From the NCBI GenBank assembly GCA_028283605.1, contig JAPWKH010000021.1, positions 1 to 64,000 on the forward strand: a DNA stretch of 64,000 bases, written 5' to 3'. The notes under the pieces are model-generated. The model saw nothing but the letters and a program-made list of their open reading frames with translations, was not told where the DNA came from and made no database searches. This DNA comes from Arachidicoccus sp. Its GTDB lineage: Bacteria; Bacteroidota; Bacteroidia; Chitinophagales; Chitinophagaceae. The translations under genes were made by a program, and so were the position numbers. Below, in pieces: positions 26,330 through 34,847 of the stretch. The stretch's first letter is position 1. Each line of letters begins with the position of its first letter.

Positions 26330-27160
26330 CTATTGATTTTGCACCAAAGGATAGTGATCTATTGTTTCGAATACATAACTCGTATCTTGTTTCAATGCAG
26401 ATATAAATTTGGTAAGGCTATCCACGTACTGCGCTTTGCTGAACAATCTGTCGTGAGAAAGTATTACAATGGCATTTTGCGCTTTAGTAGTGCCATCGTT
26501 TAATTTTTGCCTTACCGTAGCAATCATCTCATCGGCGCTTTGCTTGGGAGAGGTTTTATTTTCCATCCATTCTGTGTCCCATCCTATTACAGAATATCCT
26601 AAAGAATCTAAACGCTTACAAACTTCATAAGGCGTTTTCTGTCCGGAAATTTCTTTGTTTAAAACCCAACTGTTCATGCCCGGTAAGCGTACAATTTTTA
26701 CAGGAACATTATACGTTGTTTGCATTTTTAAAAAATCCTGCAACGCGCTATCCGGATGCGCATAAAAATCGCGGTATCTGTTGCGCGCATGCGACCAGCT
26801 GTGATTGGCTAAAAGCAATTGAGGATAAGAATTGCGCAAGGTATCGATAATTCTTTTTCTCAAAGGATCATAGGCATTCATTCCTACAGAAAAGAAAGTT
26901 GCTTTGATTCCCTGTTCTTTAAACACACGAATACAATTGCTTGTGCCGGGCGGCTGAGGATCATCGTCCCAGGTAATGAAAATATATTTTTTATTCGGGG
27001 ATAATGTAATCGCACTTCCAGGCTTTACTTCTTTTACTGCTGTTGAAGAATCTTTCGTTGAATCGGCAGTGCCGGAAGCATTTTTATTTTTGCTTTTGCA
27101 TGAAAAAAAACAAAAAGTTGCTGAAAATAAAATACCGAAGAGAAATTTATATTTATGCAT
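26330..27160 (-). CDS. Polysaccharide deacetylase (CE4/NodB-like) lipoprotein
   Basis: This roughly 276-residue exported lipoprotein has a signal starting MHKYKFLFGILF with lipobox CFFSC. I prefer the ATG at 27160 because the upstream eight residues precede the signal. The NodB domain contains the first motif ITWDDDPQPPG (catalytic Asp plus metal Asp) and the zinc motif LANHSWSHARN (HxxxH). It also has RLPGMNSWVLN, IGWDTEWM and the closing ILSHDRL. It probably deacetylates a cell-wall or surface glycan in the periplasm or at the envelope. The usual RPPYG motif reads RLPGMN, so substrate or activity may be altered. Confidence 0.85.
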   Translation of the reverse strand: MHKYKFLFGILFSATFCFFSCKSKNKNASGTADSTKDSSTAVKEVKPGSAITLSPNKKYIFITWDDDPQPPGTSNCIRVFKEQGIKATFFSVGMNAYDPLRKRIIDTLRNSYPQLLLANHSWSHARNRYRDFYAHPDSALQDFLKMQTTYNVPVKIVRLPGMNSWVLNKEISGQKTPYEVCKRLDSLGYSVIGWDTEWMENKTSPKQSADEMIATVRQKLNDGTTKAQNAIVILSHDRLFSKAQYVDSLTKFISALKQDTSYVFETIDHYPLVQNQ

Positions 27161-27284
27161 GCTGATTAAGTTGTAATTGAACATCTAAGCTATGCTATTA
27201 TTTAACCATAAATTTTATTGTGGAAAAAAAATGAAATGTCTCTTGATTTTTCCACAATAGTTACAGATTAGCTATGTTGTTCGT

Positions 27285-29072
27285 TTACATCCTTTCCGGC
27301 ACGTCGATTCCCAAGAGCGCCATCGCTCTTTTTATAACATTGCCTGTAATTTCGGAAATGTGCAGCCTTATTATTTTCTTATCTTCCGATTCTGCATTTG
27401 TAATGGATAATTCCGCATAAAACTGGTTGAACGTTTTTGCAAGGCTATAGACATAATTTGCAATCTTTGACGGATCGTGTTCGGTAGCAGCTTCATTAAC
27501 GGCAGCAGGATATTGTTCTATTATTTTTATCAATTCTTTCTCGAGCGGCAAGAGGTTTGTTGTTTGTACACCTTGCCGGAGAAGGCTTTCATCGGATATT
27601 TTTCGAAAGATGCTTTGAATTCTCGCATACGTATATTGAATAAACGGACCTGTAAATCCATGAAAGTCGATGCTTTCTTCCGGGTTGAAAATCATTTTCT
27701 TTTTAGGTTGAACACGCAGCAGAAAAAACTTCAGTGCGCCAAGCCCCAACACATGATAAAGCCGTACTAATTCATCTTCAGAAAAGCCGCTTACTTTTCC
27801 CAACTCTTCTGTTTTTTGCCGTGCAATATTTTTCATTTCGAGAATAATATCGTCTGCATCTACAACAGTTCCTTCGCGGCTTTTCATTTTACCGGAAGGC
27901 AATTCCACCATACCATAGCTTAAATGATAAATATAGTCCGCAGCCGGCAAGCCCAATTTCTGACAAATAAGTTTTAAAACTTTGAAGTGGTAATTTTGCT
28001 CATCGCCTACTACATAAATGTTTTCATCTATCCCGAATTCTTTTTGTTTTTGCGCGGCGAGTCCTATGTCTTGTGTAATGTAAACCGATGTGCCGTCTTT
28101 TCTCCTTACCAATTTCTCGTCAAGCCCGTCTTGCGTAAGATCGATCCAAACACTGCCATCTTCTTTTTGATAAAAAACATTTTTCATCAGGCCTTCTTCT
28201 ACCAAATCTTTGCCTAACAAATACGTATTGCTTTCGTAATAAACTTTATCGAATCTGGTTCCTATTTGCTTATAAGTTTCATCAAAACCTTCGTAAACCC
28301 ACGCGTTCATTTTTTTCCATAGATCAATTACTTCCGGTTTGCCGGCTTCCCAATCGAGGAGCATTTGCTGTGCTGCTTTCATTACCGGCGCATTTTTTTC
28401 AGCATCTTCTTCGGAAAACCCGGCTGATTTTAGCTGCGCAATTTCTTTCTTATATTCATCATTAAACTTTACGTAATAATCGCCAACGAAATGATCGCCT
28501 TTTGTTTTTGTAGATTGCGGTGTAGCGCCGTTCGCAAATTGTTGCCAGGCAATCATACTTTTGGAAATATGAATGCCGCGATCATTTACAACACATGATG
28601 AATATACTTCGTTGCCGGCTTCTTTTAAAATTTCCGTGATACTGTAGCCAAGAAAATTATTGCGTAAATGCCCGAGATGCAAGGGCTTGTTGGTATTAGG
28701 GGAAGAATATTCCACCATGATTTTTTTCCCTGTCGGCATGGCTTTTCCGAAATTTTTATCGGAAGAATTATTTTCTAAAAACCCTATCCAAAAATTATCA
28801 GAAACAGAGAGATTTAAAAAGCCTTTTATTACATTAAAATCTGTAAAGAGTTCTTTATTGTTTTCAATCAGAAATGTTCCCAATTCGTTTCCCAACGCTT
28901 CGGGAGATTTTTTTATTTGTTTGATTAATGAAAACAGAACGACAGTATAATCTCCTGTAAATTCTGGCTTGGTAACATTGACAGAAATATCTTTCGCCTC
29001 AATTTGTGTTTGATATAAATTATTTATCGCGGCAGCTGATGCACTTTTTATTTTGTCAATAATATTTTCCAT
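27285..29072 (-). CDS. argS: Arginyl-tRNA synthetase
   Basis: This 595-residue class I aminoacyl-tRNA synthetase charges tRNA-Arg. It has the N-terminal Arg-tRNA D-loop-binding domain (about residues 1-100). The HIGH-type motif SSPNTNKPLHLGHLRNN lies near residue 124. The KMSKS-equivalent is KMKSREGTVV. An alpha-helical anticodon-binding domain ends in KRAMALLGIDVPERM, a standard ArgS C-terminus. It appears monocistronic, as the gap upstream is about 185 bp to a divergent gene. Confidence 0.97.
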   Translation of the reverse strand: MENIIDKIKSASAAAINNLYQTQIEAKDISVNVTKPEFTGDYTVVLFSLIKQIKKSPEALGNELGTFLIENNKELFTDFNVIKGFLNLSVSDNFWIGFLENNSSDKNFGKAMPTGKKIMVEYSSPNTNKPLHLGHLRNNFLGYSITEILKEAGNEVYSSCVVNDRGIHISKSMIAWQQFANGATPQSTKTKGDHFVGDYYVKFNDEYKKEIAQLKSAGFSEEDAEKNAPVMKAAQQMLLDWEAGKPEVIDLWKKMNAWVYEGFDETYKQIGTRFDKVYYESNTYLLGKDLVEEGLMKNVFYQKEDGSVWIDLTQDGLDEKLVRRKDGTSVYITQDIGLAAQKQKEFGIDENIYVVGDEQNYHFKVLKLICQKLGLPAADYIYHLSYGMVELPSGKMKSREGTVVDADDIILEMKNIARQKTEELGKVSGFSEDELVRLYHVLGLGALKFFLLRVQPKKKMIFNPEESIDFHGFTGPFIQYTYARIQSIFRKISDESLLRQGVQTTNLLPLEKELIKIIEQYPAAVNEAATEHDPSKIANYVYSLAKTFNQFYAELSITNAESEDKKIIRLHISEITGNVIKRAMALLGIDVPERM

Positions 29073-29242
29073 TAAAATAATAATTGGTTTTTGAGTCCGG
29101 CAAAAATAGTTTGTTTTAGCAGTAATAATTACTTTGAAATGCTTGTTGTTCGTATTTCTTCACGAAGGCATTTTCTAAACAATAAATTGTTTTTAAAAAT
29201 AATTTACCACTTCTTTACACCGATTTCATTTTTATTAAAGAA

Positions 29243-29250
29243 TATCTTTG
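29243..29250 (+). promoter_or_regulatory. -7 box (TATCTTTG) of the GtrA-like gene
   Basis: A perfect TAnnTTTG box lies 7 bp before the ATG at 29258, with a TTTC about 16 bp further upstream. The 5' leader would be very short. Confidence 0.5.
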
Positions 29251-29257
29251 CGGGTTT

Positions 29258-29776
29258 ATGAACAAATTACATGTTTGGATAAAAGATAAAATTTTTTCTG
29301 TAGTAGATTTTTTCTATCCGCCGTTTAAGAAACTCATGCCTTTGCAAACTTTCAGGTATGCGGCTTGCGGCGGAGCTAATTTATTATTAAGCCTTTCTTT
29401 ATTTTTTATTTTTTTCCATTATGTTGTAAGTCAAAAAAATGTTCCTGTGCATTTTTTGTTTTTTTCATTTGTATTTTCCCCGCATATTGCCGCATTTATT
29501 TTATCTTTTTTAATCTGCACGCCAATAGGTTTTTATCTCAGCATGTATGTAGTTTTTCCCGGATCTCATTTACGGAGGCGTATTCAGTTTTTCAGATATA
29601 TTGTTGTGTGTATTATCAACTTTTTTCTCAATGCTGCGCTTTTGAAATTGTTTGTGGAAGTATTTCATATATATCCATCTGTTGCCAACCTGATGAATAC
29701 AGTCATAATTGTATCGCTTACTTATGTGATGCAACGGTATTTTTCTTTCAGGCAGAAAAAAGAAGAAGAATCATAA
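29258..29776 (+). CDS. GtrA-like membrane protein
   Basis: This 172-residue integral membrane protein has four predicted helices: about 35-60, 65-95, 105-130 and 138-160. The start of the domain, FRYAACGGANLLLSLSLFFI, and the C-terminal LTYVMQRYFSFR ending match the GtrA/DPMS1-C fold. These proteins help move or modify lipid-linked sugars for glycosylated surface polymers. No glycosyltransferase is adjacent, so no pathway is assigned. It converges with, and overlaps by 6 bp, the DUF6728-type gene on the other strand. Confidence 0.82.
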   Translation: MNKLHVWIKDKIFSVVDFFYPPFKKLMPLQTFRYAACGGANLLLSLSLFFIFFHYVVSQKNVPVHFLFFSFVFSPHIAAFILSFLICTPIGFYLSMYVVFPGSHLRRRIQFFRYIVVCIINFFLNAALLKLFVEVFHIYPSVANLMNTVIIVSLTYVMQRYFSFRQKKEEES

Positions 29777-29941
29777 AACGTGTTTAAGCCAACGGATGAG
29801 CATAAAGAGCAGTGCTAAAAGAAATACGAAAATAGAAATGCGGTTCATACCATGCATCATTTTTAAATAGGTGCTTGGTTTTTCTTTTTTGTTTCTTTTC
29901 TTGATGAATAAATATTCTGATATCTGCCTTAGTATGCCCAT
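29771..29941 (-). CDS. DUF6728-type small membrane protein
   Basis: This 56-residue protein (MGILRQISEYLFIKKRNK, a basic linker with YLKMMHGMNRIS, then one membrane helix) matches a small Bacteroidota family often found alone. Its frame is fused to the upstream M32 carboxypeptidase frame with no stop between them. That is because the upstream gene carries a frameshift; the internal ATG at 29941 is the natural start. Function is unknown; probably inner membrane. Confidence 0.7.
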   Translation of the reverse strand: MGILRQISEYLFIKKRNKKEKPSTYLKMMHGMNRISIFVFLLALLFMLIRWLKHVL

Positions 29942-29969
29942 TTCACAAAAATAATTTTTTATTTTAAGA

Positions 29970-31468
29970 TTAAGTATGTGCTTCTTTGAGATAATCAAGA
30001 AATGCATCACTTGCAGCGCTTCGCCTGTAATATCTTTGCAAATTTTTTCACTCCCGCCGATTATTCTTCCTTTTGAATGAATATGCAGCCTTAACCATTG
30101 CAATACATTTTTTAGGTTTCCTCCGGCAATTTCTTTTTCTATATCCGGCTGATCCTCTTTTAATTTTTTCCAGAATTGCGCTGCATAAAAACTTCCCAAA
30201 CTGTAGGTAGGAAAATATCCGAAACTTCCATGGCTCCAATGCACATCCTGCAAACATCCATCATTGTCATTTGTCGCGGAAACGCCTAAATTTTCTTTGT
30301 ACAATTCGTTCCATTTTTCTTTTACATCTTTTACCGCGAGCGAGCCTCCTATCAATTCTTTCTCCAACTCATAGCGTATTTTGATATGAAAGTGATACGT
30401 TAATTCATCGGCTTCCGTTCTTATCAAAGAAGGTTTCACAATATTAATAGCGTTAGAAAATGTTTCCAATGAAACGTCTCTTAATTGCTGCGGAAAAAAT
30501 TCTTTAAGTTTCGGATAATAGTATTTCCAAAACGGCAACCGACGCCCGATGCAATTTTCCCAAAAGCGGCTCTGCGACTCGTGTATGCTGAGAGATGCAT
30601 ATTCGCCAGACGGCAATCCGTAATCGGAATAAGGCAAGCCTTGTTCATACAAAGCATGGCCCGTTTCATGAATGCAGCTCCAGGTCATATTGGCAAAATT
30701 ATTTTCATCTATCCGGGTTGTAATGCGCACATCCTGCGAAGAGAAATTGGTTGTAAAAGGATGTTCGGAAATATCTTGTCTTCCGGCATTTAAATCAAAC
30801 CCTAATTCTTTTACCAAATACATACCCCATTTCCATTGTTCGTCTTTCGGATAATACTGATATAGAAAAGCGTCATCTGTATTTCGCTTTGCAATTGCCT
30901 GTTGCATTAAATTCTGCAAAGGATTCGTCATTTCGGAAAAAAGACGATCCAGCATCTGAACGGAAGCGCTTTTTTCATAATCTTTCAAAAGCGCATCATA
31001 GGGATGATGTTCATATCCTAAATAATCGGCTTCCTGCCGTTTCAATGCAACCAGCTTGGTAAGCGCCGGTTCAAAGAAAGAAAAATCGTTTTTCCTTCTT
31101 GCTTCTATCCAAGACTGGTATGCTTCGGAAATATTTCTGCTTAAGGCATGTACAAATTCTGCAGGCAGCTTGGCTTGCTTATCAAAATCATCTTTGGAAA
31201 GTAAAACATTTTGCCTTTCTTTTTCGGATAGTGCATCTTTGTTTTCCAATAATTGTTGCAGAATATTGCCATATTTTTCATCGGTAAAAAAACGGTGCGC
31301 GAGGCTTCGTAATGTTGCAGTTTGCCGCGCTCTTGTATCTGCGCCCATTGGGGACATGTATGTTTCCTGATCCCAATCTAATACTGCTGCTGCATAATTT
31401 ATGTCGGCTATTTTTTGTGCATGTTCAATGTATTGCTGATATAAATTTTCAATATTATTTATTTCCAT
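29970..31468 (-). CDS. M32 carboxypeptidase Taq-type, frameshifted near its C-terminus
   Basis: This metallocarboxypeptidase of about 500 residues has the active-site motif IHETGHALYEQG (HExxH), the downstream ESQSRFWEN zinc-ligand helix, IRTEADELTYHFHI and LGSFYAAQFW, all classic M32. After GEALQ near 30010, the natural ending FLDYLKEAHT followed by a TAA (29970-29972) lies in another frame. The uncorrected frame instead reads VMHFLIISKK and runs on into the next gene. The length 29970-31468 is one base short of a multiple of three, which fits a single lost base. It is either a sequence error or a real frameshift affecting only the last dozen residues. Confidence 0.85.
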
Positions 31469-31482
31469 AACTGCAAAAATAA

Positions 31483-31514
31483 AAAACGGCAGATATATTT
31501 ACATCTGCCGTTTT
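31483..31514 (-). terminator. Terminator of the FKBP-type isomerase gene
   Basis: A perfect 12-bp stem, AAAACGGCAGAT with ATCTGCCGTTTT, and an 8-base loop, ending in T or A runs on both strands. It lies between the FKBP stop and the M32 start. Confidence 0.85.
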
Positions 31515-31537
31515 GAAAGTATGATAATTTTTACATT

Positions 31538-32587
31538 TTAGTGCCCTGCAGGTTTTGCACCTTGCTTGGCTTGCATTTGTTTTTTAATTTGTTCCTGAAG
31601 CTGCTTTTGCATTTCGGGAGATATTTTTCCTTGTGGCATTCCCATTGCCGGAGAAGCCGCAGGCTTGGTAACATCCGTAATTTCAATATCGAATACCAAA
31701 TTGCTGTATGGAGGAATATCTGGACCTGCCTGTTGTGCGCCGTATCCTAAACTTGCAGGAATATAAATTTTTCCTTTGCCACCTTTACCGAAATAAGGCA
31801 ATGCTTCTTCCCAGCCAGGAATAGTTCTGTGAGCACCTACAAGTACCGGGAACGGATCTTTGTGGAAATTGGCATTTACCGAATCGATATTGGAGTCAAA
31901 TGGTTTTTTACCGTTTAATACAATGCCGGTATATTTTACCGAAGCCTGCATACCGGAATCTGCCTTAAGGCTGATATCGCCGGGATTTTCAACAACAACA
32001 TATACGCCATTTTTTGTTTTTGTGGCTTTGATATTATTATCGGTTATGTATTTGTCCAATACTTTGGTTGCATTGTCCAAATCTCCCTTTTCGCGGGCTG
32101 TTTCTTTTTCCTGTTCTTTAGCATAATCTGCTCTTGCCAACGAATCGCTGCTGAATACATCTAAAATGCTGATAACCGCTTTTATATGTTGTCCTTTTTT
32201 GAAGAATGGAGGTGCGCCGCCCATTGGAGCTTGTTTTAAAATGCTGTCCACGCTTACAAGAATTACTGCACTATCGCCGGTTTTTAACAACGGAAAAATT
32301 TCTACGGGAGACATTTTTACAGCTATTCCGGTGTCGATTTTTTGGTATACCGGTAATTTACCATAGAAATCCCTAAGTACCGTATCTTTTTGTTCGGGAA
32401 TAGAATATCGGAAATAATATTTTACAATATCACCTACTTTTAAAGGTTTTCCGGCAGCAGTTACACCTTTTGCTTTACCCGATAATATTTTGTATTTTAA
32501 CCCGGACTTTGTGCTGCTGTAGTTCAAATTACATGATGCTAAAGCTAAAGCAGCCATGCATGCAATTGCACAGAATATTTTCCTCAT
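31538..32587 (-). CDS. FKBP-type peptidyl-prolyl isomerase lipoprotein, two FKBP-like domains
   Basis: The protein has 349 residues with a lipoprotein signal (lipobox LASC near residue 19), so it is probably periplasmic and membrane-anchored. The first FKBP-like region (about 45-145) is degenerate. The second (about 210-312) is canonical: ASVKYTGIVLNGKKPFDSN, TIPGWEEALPYFGKG, IPASLGYG and IPPYSNLVFDIEI. The two are joined by an alpha-helical linker. The tail (after about 318) is rich in Gln, Met and Lys. It likely assists folding of exported proteins. Confidence 0.92.
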   Translation of the reverse strand: MRKIFCAIACMAALALASCNLNYSSTKSGLKYKILSGKAKGVTAAGKPLKVGDIVKYYFRYSIPEQKDTVLRDFYGKLPVYQKIDTGIAVKMSPVEIFPLLKTGDSAVILVSVDSILKQAPMGGAPPFFKKGQHIKAVISILDVFSSDSLARADYAKEQEKETAREKGDLDNATKVLDKYITDNNIKATKTKNGVYVVVENPGDISLKADSGMQASVKYTGIVLNGKKPFDSNIDSVNANFHKDPFPVLVGAHRTIPGWEEALPYFGKGGKGKIYIPASLGYGAQQAGPDIPPYSNLVFDIEITDVTKPAASPAMGMPQGKISPEMQKQLQEQIKKQMQAKQGAKPAGH

Positions 32588-32629
32588 TTTTTGATTTAAA
32601 TTATTTTTTAATTAAAATTTGTCGCAATA

Positions 32630-33637
32630 TTACTTTAAAGCCGATTGATAATCTAATAAAATAGCTTTAAATTTTTTTACAGTTTGTTCCAGCGAATCTT
32701 TTGTATTGCCGCCTGCCGCATTTTTGTGGCCGCCGCCGTTGAAATGCTTCCTTGCAAATTGGTTTACATCAAAATTTCCTTTGCTGCGGAAACTCCACTT
32801 TCTTTCTTCGTCCCTGTCAATTACCAATGCACCGAATTTTATATTTTCTATGGATAAAAGATATTGCACCAATCCTTCTGTATCGCCGGTTTTTGCGTAA
32901 TATTTCAATAAGTCTGATTTGGGTATTACCATTAAGGAAGTATTATAATCATACAAAACTTCCAAACGATTTAAAATGGAATTTCCTATTAAATGCAATT
33001 TGTCTTCGGTATTGGTATCATAAATATTTTGATGAATCGCTGAATGATCCAATCCTATTTCTTTAAAATAAGCGATTGCCAAATGCACAGAAGCCGTAGT
33101 GTTTGGAAAACGGAACGAGCCGGTATCGGTCATCATACCGGTATAAAGGCATGTGGCAATATTTAAGTCGATTTTTTTCTTATTGCCTGAACCGCATATA
33201 AAATCATAAATCATTTCGCAGGTAGAGCTCTTTTCTGTTTGGCTGATCCCGTAATCAAAAACTTCCGTTTGCGGCTGTTCGTGATGGTCTATTAAGATTT
33301 TGGTTGCTGTTGCATTCAGCAGGGCTTCCTCCATCGTTTTTGTACGATGCAGCACATTAAAGTCCAGGCAGAATATTCTTTTGGCTTTGTGTATTAAATT
33401 GTCCGCGTATTGCTTATCGCTTTCATAATTTAATACGTGTTCGCAGCCCGGCATCCAATTGAGAAAATTTGCCCAATTCGTTGGAGAAATTATAGTAGTA
33501 TCGTGGCCAAGCAATTTGAGAAAATGATACAATCCTAACGCAGAACCCATTGCATCTCCATCCGGTTTTTGATGCATTGTTATTACTGTTTCCTTCGGAT
33601 CGTTCAGCAGCGGGTAAAAACTTTCGATAAAATTCAT
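32630..33637 (-). CDS. nrnA: DHH-family bifunctional oligoribonuclease/PAP phosphatase (NrnA-like)
   Basis: This roughly 335-residue cytoplasmic phosphoesterase degrades short RNAs and 3'-phosphoadenosine 5'-phosphate. The DHH domain has MHQKPDGDAMGSALGL (metal site), FCLDFN and LIDHHEQPQ. The DHHA1 domain ends in the substrate motif FNGGGHKNAAGG. I choose the ATG at 33637 (MNFIESFYPLL) because the alternative start 33 bp upstream lies in an AT-rich stretch of CATAATT repeats. It is divergent from ndk. Family members also act on cyclic dinucleotide products. Confidence 0.9.
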   Translation of the reverse strand: MNFIESFYPLLNDPKETVITMHQKPDGDAMGSALGLYHFLKLLGHDTTIISPTNWANFLNWMPGCEHVLNYESDKQYADNLIHKAKRIFCLDFNVLHRTKTMEEALLNATATKILIDHHEQPQTEVFDYGISQTEKSSTCEMIYDFICGSGNKKKIDLNIATCLYTGMMTDTGSFRFPNTTASVHLAIAYFKEIGLDHSAIHQNIYDTNTEDKLHLIGNSILNRLEVLYDYNTSLMVIPKSDLLKYYAKTGDTEGLVQYLLSIENIKFGALVIDRDEERKWSFRSKGNFDVNQFARKHFNGGGHKNAAGGNTKDSLEQTVKKFKAILLDYQSALK

Positions 33638-33695
33638 AAGCGGCAAATTTAATCCCAAATCATAATTCATAATTCATAAATCATAGATAAATTGC

Positions 33696-33703
33696 TACTT
33701 TTG
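33696..33703 (+). promoter_or_regulatory. -7 box (TACTTTTG) of ndk
   Basis: A perfect TAnnTTTG element 16 bp before the ndk ATG. The region upstream, shared with nrnA, is AT-rich and contains repeated CATAATT units. Confidence 0.55.
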
Positions 33704-33719
33704 CGCCAATTGAAAAAAT

Positions 33720-34136
33720 ATGAGCAATACTACTTTTACAATGATTAAGCCGGATGCAACATCCAAAGGATATACCGGTGCTATTTTAGATCAAATTATT
33801 AAAGGCGGCTTTACAATTAAAGCATTGAAATGGACCAAATTGACGACAGAACAGGCTGGTGCGTTTTACGTCGTACACAAAGAAAGGCCTTTCTACGGAG
33901 AATTGGTGGAATTTATGAGCAGCGGCCAAATCGTTGCTGCCATACTTGAAAAGGAAAACGCCGTTGCAGATTTCAGAACACTGATTGGCGCCACAAACCC
34001 TGCTGAAGCGGCAGAAGGAACTATCCGCAAACAGTTTGCATCTTCCATCGGCGAGAATGCCGTTCACGGAAGCGATAGTGATGAAAATGCAGTTATCGAG
34101 GGAAACTTCTTCTTTTCAGCACTGGAAAGATTTTAA
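33720..34136 (+). CDS. ndk: Nucleoside diphosphate kinase
   Basis: This 138-residue cytoplasmic enzyme moves the gamma-phosphate between NTPs and NDPs via a phosphohistidine. The start is [19 protein letters not shown]. The active-site block [12 protein letters not shown] carries the phosphorylated His, and the usual [15 protein letters not shown] segment is complete. Length and motifs are entirely standard. It has its own promoter and is closed by a long hairpin. Confidence 0.97.
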   Translation: MSNTTFTMIKPDATSKGYTGAILDQIIKGGFTIKALKWTKLTTEQAGAFYVVHKERPFYGELVEFMSSGQIVAAILEKENAVADFRTLIGATNPAEAAEGTIRKQFASSIGENAVHGSDSDENAVIEGNFFFSALERF

Positions 34137-34188
34137 CAGCGCGAAATAAATTCAGGTTTTTCGAAAAATATCAGAATTACAAACAAAT

Positions 34189-34229
34189 AAAACATCACTA
34201 TGTTCTTCTTAAGAATATAGTGATGTTTT
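34189..34229. terminator. Bidirectional terminator between ndk and mscL
   Basis: AAAACATCACTATGTTCTT pairs with AAGAATATAGTGATGTTTT around CTT, a stem of about 19 bp with one G-T pair. It is flanked by A-rich and T-rich ends and separates two convergent genes. Confidence 0.9.
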
Positions 34230-34247
34230 TGATTTTAAATAGAATTG

Positions 34248-34676
34248 TTATGATTTTTTCGCCTTCAACTCGTCTCTTATTTCTATTAAAAGAGCATCAG
34301 TTGAAGAAGGGGCTGCCGGAGCATCAGCTTGCTTTTTCTTAAGCCTGTTTATGCTTTTTACCAATAGGAATATAACAAGCGCCAACAGTAAAAAATTAAT
34401 GGCAATCGTTATAAAATTTCCATAGGCGAATATATCGGAACCCGCAACCTTTCTTGCATCTTCCAATGAAAGCCCGTCGGCGGCCTTGCCGTTTAAATCG
34501 ACCCACAAACTGGTAAAATCCGGCTTGCCAATAATCTTTGAAATAACTGGCATTATCAAATCGCTAATAATACTGTCTACTATCTTGCCAAATGCACCGC
34601 CGATAATCACACCAACGGCAAGGTCTATTGCATTTCCTTTAATGGCAAATTCTTTAAATTCTTTTACGAAGCCCAT
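34248..34676 (-). CDS. mscL: Large-conductance mechanosensitive channel
   Basis: The protein has 142 residues from the ATG at 34676, where the conserved MGFVKEFKEFAIKGNAIDLA begins; the frame is open upstream only through a weak TTG. TM1 is VGVIIGGAFGKIVDSIISDL with the glycine-rich gate. An extracellular loop contains the SLWVDL region. TM2 is FITIAINFLLLALVIFLLVK, followed by a basic cytoplasmic tail. It opens under membrane tension to release solutes after osmotic down-shock. It is followed by the shared hairpin with ndk. Confidence 0.96.
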   Translation of the reverse strand: MGFVKEFKEFAIKGNAIDLAVGVIIGGAFGKIVDSIISDLIMPVISKIIGKPDFTSLWVDLNGKAADGLSLEDARKVAGSDIFAYGNFITIAINFLLLALVIFLLVKSINRLKKKQADAPAAPSSTDALLIEIRDELKAKKS

Positions 34677-34847
34677 GAGATTTTTTTTAAGAGTGAATGT
34701 ATTATCAAATATATATAATTTAAATATTCTATCATATTTTTTGCGCTTAAAAATCAATATTTTTATAAACGCCAACCGCTTATAAAAAATTTAAACCAAT
34801 CCAAAGCAAAAAAATTATCTTTATTAAAATTTAAAAAAACAGCATTT

